Source: Roseburia sp. (GTDB taxonomy: Bacteria > Bacillota > Clostridia > Lachnospirales > Lachnospiraceae). From it: DNA of 6,504 nucleotides. The position numbers were made by a program, and so were the translations under genes. Where the stretch lies: NCBI GenBank assembly GCA_017621905.1, contig JAGASC010000049.1, forward strand, positions 1-6,504, written 5' to 3'. Below are positions 5,004 to 6,504 of the stretch, in pieces; position 1 is the stretch's first letter; the number at the start of each line of letters is the position of its first letter. The notes below the pieces were generated by a model. It worked only from the letters and a program-made list of their open reading frames with translations, did not search any database and was not told the origin of the DNA.

Positions 5004-6504
5004 ATGTATCAGTTTGATAAAATCAAATTGGTGGTATGGGACCTGGATGATACGTTCTGGCAAGGGACGATTTCCGAGGAAACCGTAGAGATTCCAGAGG
5101 AAAATCGTGCGCTTTTGAAGACCCTAACGGATATTGGCATCGTCAATTCTATTTGCAGCAAAAACGATTCCGCCCAGGTTACGCAGTATTTGAAAGAGCA
5201 ACATCTGGCTGCCTGGTTTGTGTTTCCCTCCATTAATTGGCAGCCAAAAGGAGAGCGGCTGAAGCGTCTAATTACTGACATGCAGCTGCGGCCGGAAAAT
5301 GTGCTGTTTTTGGACGACAATCCTTCGAACCTTGGAGAGGCGGAGCACGTTTGTCCTGGTATCATGACGGGAGGACCGGAGCTGCTTACACGTTTGGCGG
5401 CAGATTCCGCGGCGGCGGAGAAGAAAGACCCCACCCATCAGCGTTTGGGCCAATACCGCGTTCTGGAGGAAAAGCATCAAGCCAGGGAGACATTCACCTC
5501 TAACGAGGATTTTCTCTATCAAAGTAATATCAAAGTACAGATTGGCCATGACTGCATGGAACACTTGGACCGCATCCACGATTTGATCCTGCGCTCTAAC
5601 CAGCTGAATTTTACAAAGCTCCGCAGTACGGCGGAAGATCTGCGTGCCCTTTTTGCGGATGAGAGCGTATCCTGCGGATATGTTTCTGTCCAAGACCGGT
5701 TTGGCGATTATGGCATTGTTGGTTTTTATGCGCTCAAGGAAAAGAGGCTGCTGCACTTTGTGTTTTCCTGCCGTACGCTGGGCATGGGAGTTGAGCAGTA
5801 TGTTTATCATTTACTTGGAAGGCCGGAGCTCCATACGGTAGGGGAAGTGGTCAGCGACCTTTCCGCAGAGCAGGCTCCTAAGTGGATCAACCGTGAGGGA
5901 GTGGCATCTCCCGCGGAAAAAATGAGCATCCAGGGCCTGCGCCCTCACACAGTTTTGGTAAAGGGGCCCTGTGACTTGTTTCAAGTCTATCCCTACATTG
6001 CCCAGACGGAACTGTTTGATACGGAGTTCACTTATACCACTGACAGTGGACTGGTGATCGAATCCACCGGCCACACCACCCATATCGTGGAGGCCCTGCG
6101 GCTGTCAGAGGAAGAAAAGCAGCGTGTTTTATCAGAAGTCCCCTTTACGGACCCGGGGATGTACTGTGACAACATATACCGCCGTGACTACCGGGTGGTG
6201 TTTATCAGCATTCTGCAGGACGCGAATTTAGGCGTTTATCGGAGAAAAGATACTGGGGAACGACTGGCGTTTTTGGAGTATCTGCATCCCATCACGGATC
6301 CTGCCAGTTGGCCGGGACTCCTCTCCGGTGCGTATCATACCTCAGGATACCGTTTTACCAGAGAAGTCCTGGAGAATTTTGCGCAGAAGTATGAGTTCCT
6401 GGGAAGAAATACTCCGGAACAGGTGGTTGAAAATCTGAAGTACATCCGGGAGCATCTTCCCAAAGACTGTGTCCTTGCAATCATGCTGGGCGGAGAATTG
6501 TACT
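5004..6504 (+). CDS. HAD-IIIC/FkbH-like multidomain protein, 3' end beyond the window
   Basis: At least 500 codons are open from the ATG to the right edge with no stop. Residues 1 to about 130 are a HAD phosphatase of the FkbH type: motif I WDLDDT (nucleophile D13, acid D15), motif II ICSKN (S52), motif III lysine K82 in WQPKG, motif IV FLDDNPSN (D104, D105). Residues about 165-300 match the acyltransferase-like part of FkbH proteins: SNQLNFTK (198-205), VQDRFGDYGIVGF (229-241) and SCRTLGMGVEQ (255-265; C256). FkbH enzymes take 1,3-bisphosphoglycerate, remove phosphate and load glyceryl onto an acyl carrier protein. From about 315 a third region begins with VLVKGPCDLFQ (317-327) and reaches VLAIMLGGELY near 500; it resembles an SGNH-type esterase/acyltransferase start, less certainly. 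Context suggests it prepares or transfers an acyl decoration for the glycan. Substrate is unproven. Confidence 0.88.
   Translation, partial: MYQFDKIKLVVWDLDDTFWQGTISEETVEIPEENRALLKTLTDIGIVNSICSKNDSAQVTQYLKEQHLAAWFVFPSINWQPKGERLKRLITDMQLRPENVLFLDDNPSNLGEAEHVCPGIMTGGPELLTRLAADSAAAEKKDPTHQRLGQYRVLEEKHQARETFTSNEDFLYQSNIKVQIGHDCMEHLDRIHDLILRSNQLNFTKLRSTAEDLRALFADESVSCGYVSVQDRFGDYGIVGFYALKEKRLLHFVFSCRTLGMGVEQYVYHLLGRPELHTVGEVVSDLSAEQAPKWINREGVASPAEKMSIQGLRPHTVLVKGPCDLFQVYPYIAQTELFDTEFTYTTDSGLVIESTGHTTHIVEALRLSEEEKQRVLSEVPFTDPGMYCDNIYRRDYRVVFISILQDANLGVYRRKDTGERLAFLEYLHPITDPASWPGLLSGAYHTSGYRFTREVLENFAQKYEFLGRNTPEQVVENLKYIREHLPKDCVLAIMLGGELY

Noticed and set aside
5009..5810. Overlapping minus-strand frames opposite the FkbH-like gene
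   Set aside because: The plus strand is continuously open and carries all HAD and FkbH motifs. The minus frames show low-complexity Ser/Arg/Gln-rich translations typical of shadows.
1..6504. CRISPR array, transposon ends, tRNA or other RNA genes
   Set aside because: No regularly spaced repeats, transposase motifs or terminal inverted repeats were seen, and almost every base is inside a supported coding gene.

Overview
The window is one strand of a glycan (exopolysaccharide or capsule) biosynthesis locus. Six genes, all on the + strand, cover almost everything from base 89 to the right edge. The last gene runs out of the window, and bases 1-88 probably hold the tail of another gene. The organism looks like a low-to-mid GC Firmicute, most likely a Clostridia-type gut bacterium. 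This rests on the purine-rich Shine-Dalgarno sites, the GTG starts, the EpsG/EpsF-type proteins and the 'NCxGG' DUF1919 protein. I cannot name a genus.

Layout: (1) 89-1237, a multi-pass EpsG-family membrane protein, the probable polymerase of the repeat unit. (2) 1266-2351, a GT4-fold glycosyltransferase resembling Bacillus EpsF. (3) 2348-3154, a GT2-type (GT-A fold) glycosyltransferase. (4) 3194-4318, a second, unrelated GT4-fold glycosyltransferase. (5) 4315-5001, a DUF1919 protein of unknown activity. (6) 5004-6504 (open), a HAD-IIIC/FkbH-like protein with an acyltransferase-like middle region and a possible SGNH-type third region. Genes are packed tightly: 2/3 and 4/5 overlap by 4 bases (GTGA and ATGA), 5/6 are 2 bases apart, and the longest gap is 39 bases. 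No terminator or internal promoter is evident, so a single operon is the simplest reading.

Working model (inference): the three glycosyltransferases add sugars one after another to a lipid-linked repeat unit, and the EpsG-like protein joins the units at the membrane. The last two genes would decorate the glycan, with the FkbH-like enzyme preparing a phosphorylated three-carbon acyl group for transfer. An acyl carrier protein would be expected just downstream, outside the window. Base composition is strongly mosaic (roughly 36% GC in the polymerase gene, near 60% in the second GT4 gene, about 40-43% in the DUF1919 gene, estimated from sampled rows). This is typical of a locus assembled by horizontal exchange. 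I found no RNA genes, CRISPR arrays, insertion sequences or long repeats.
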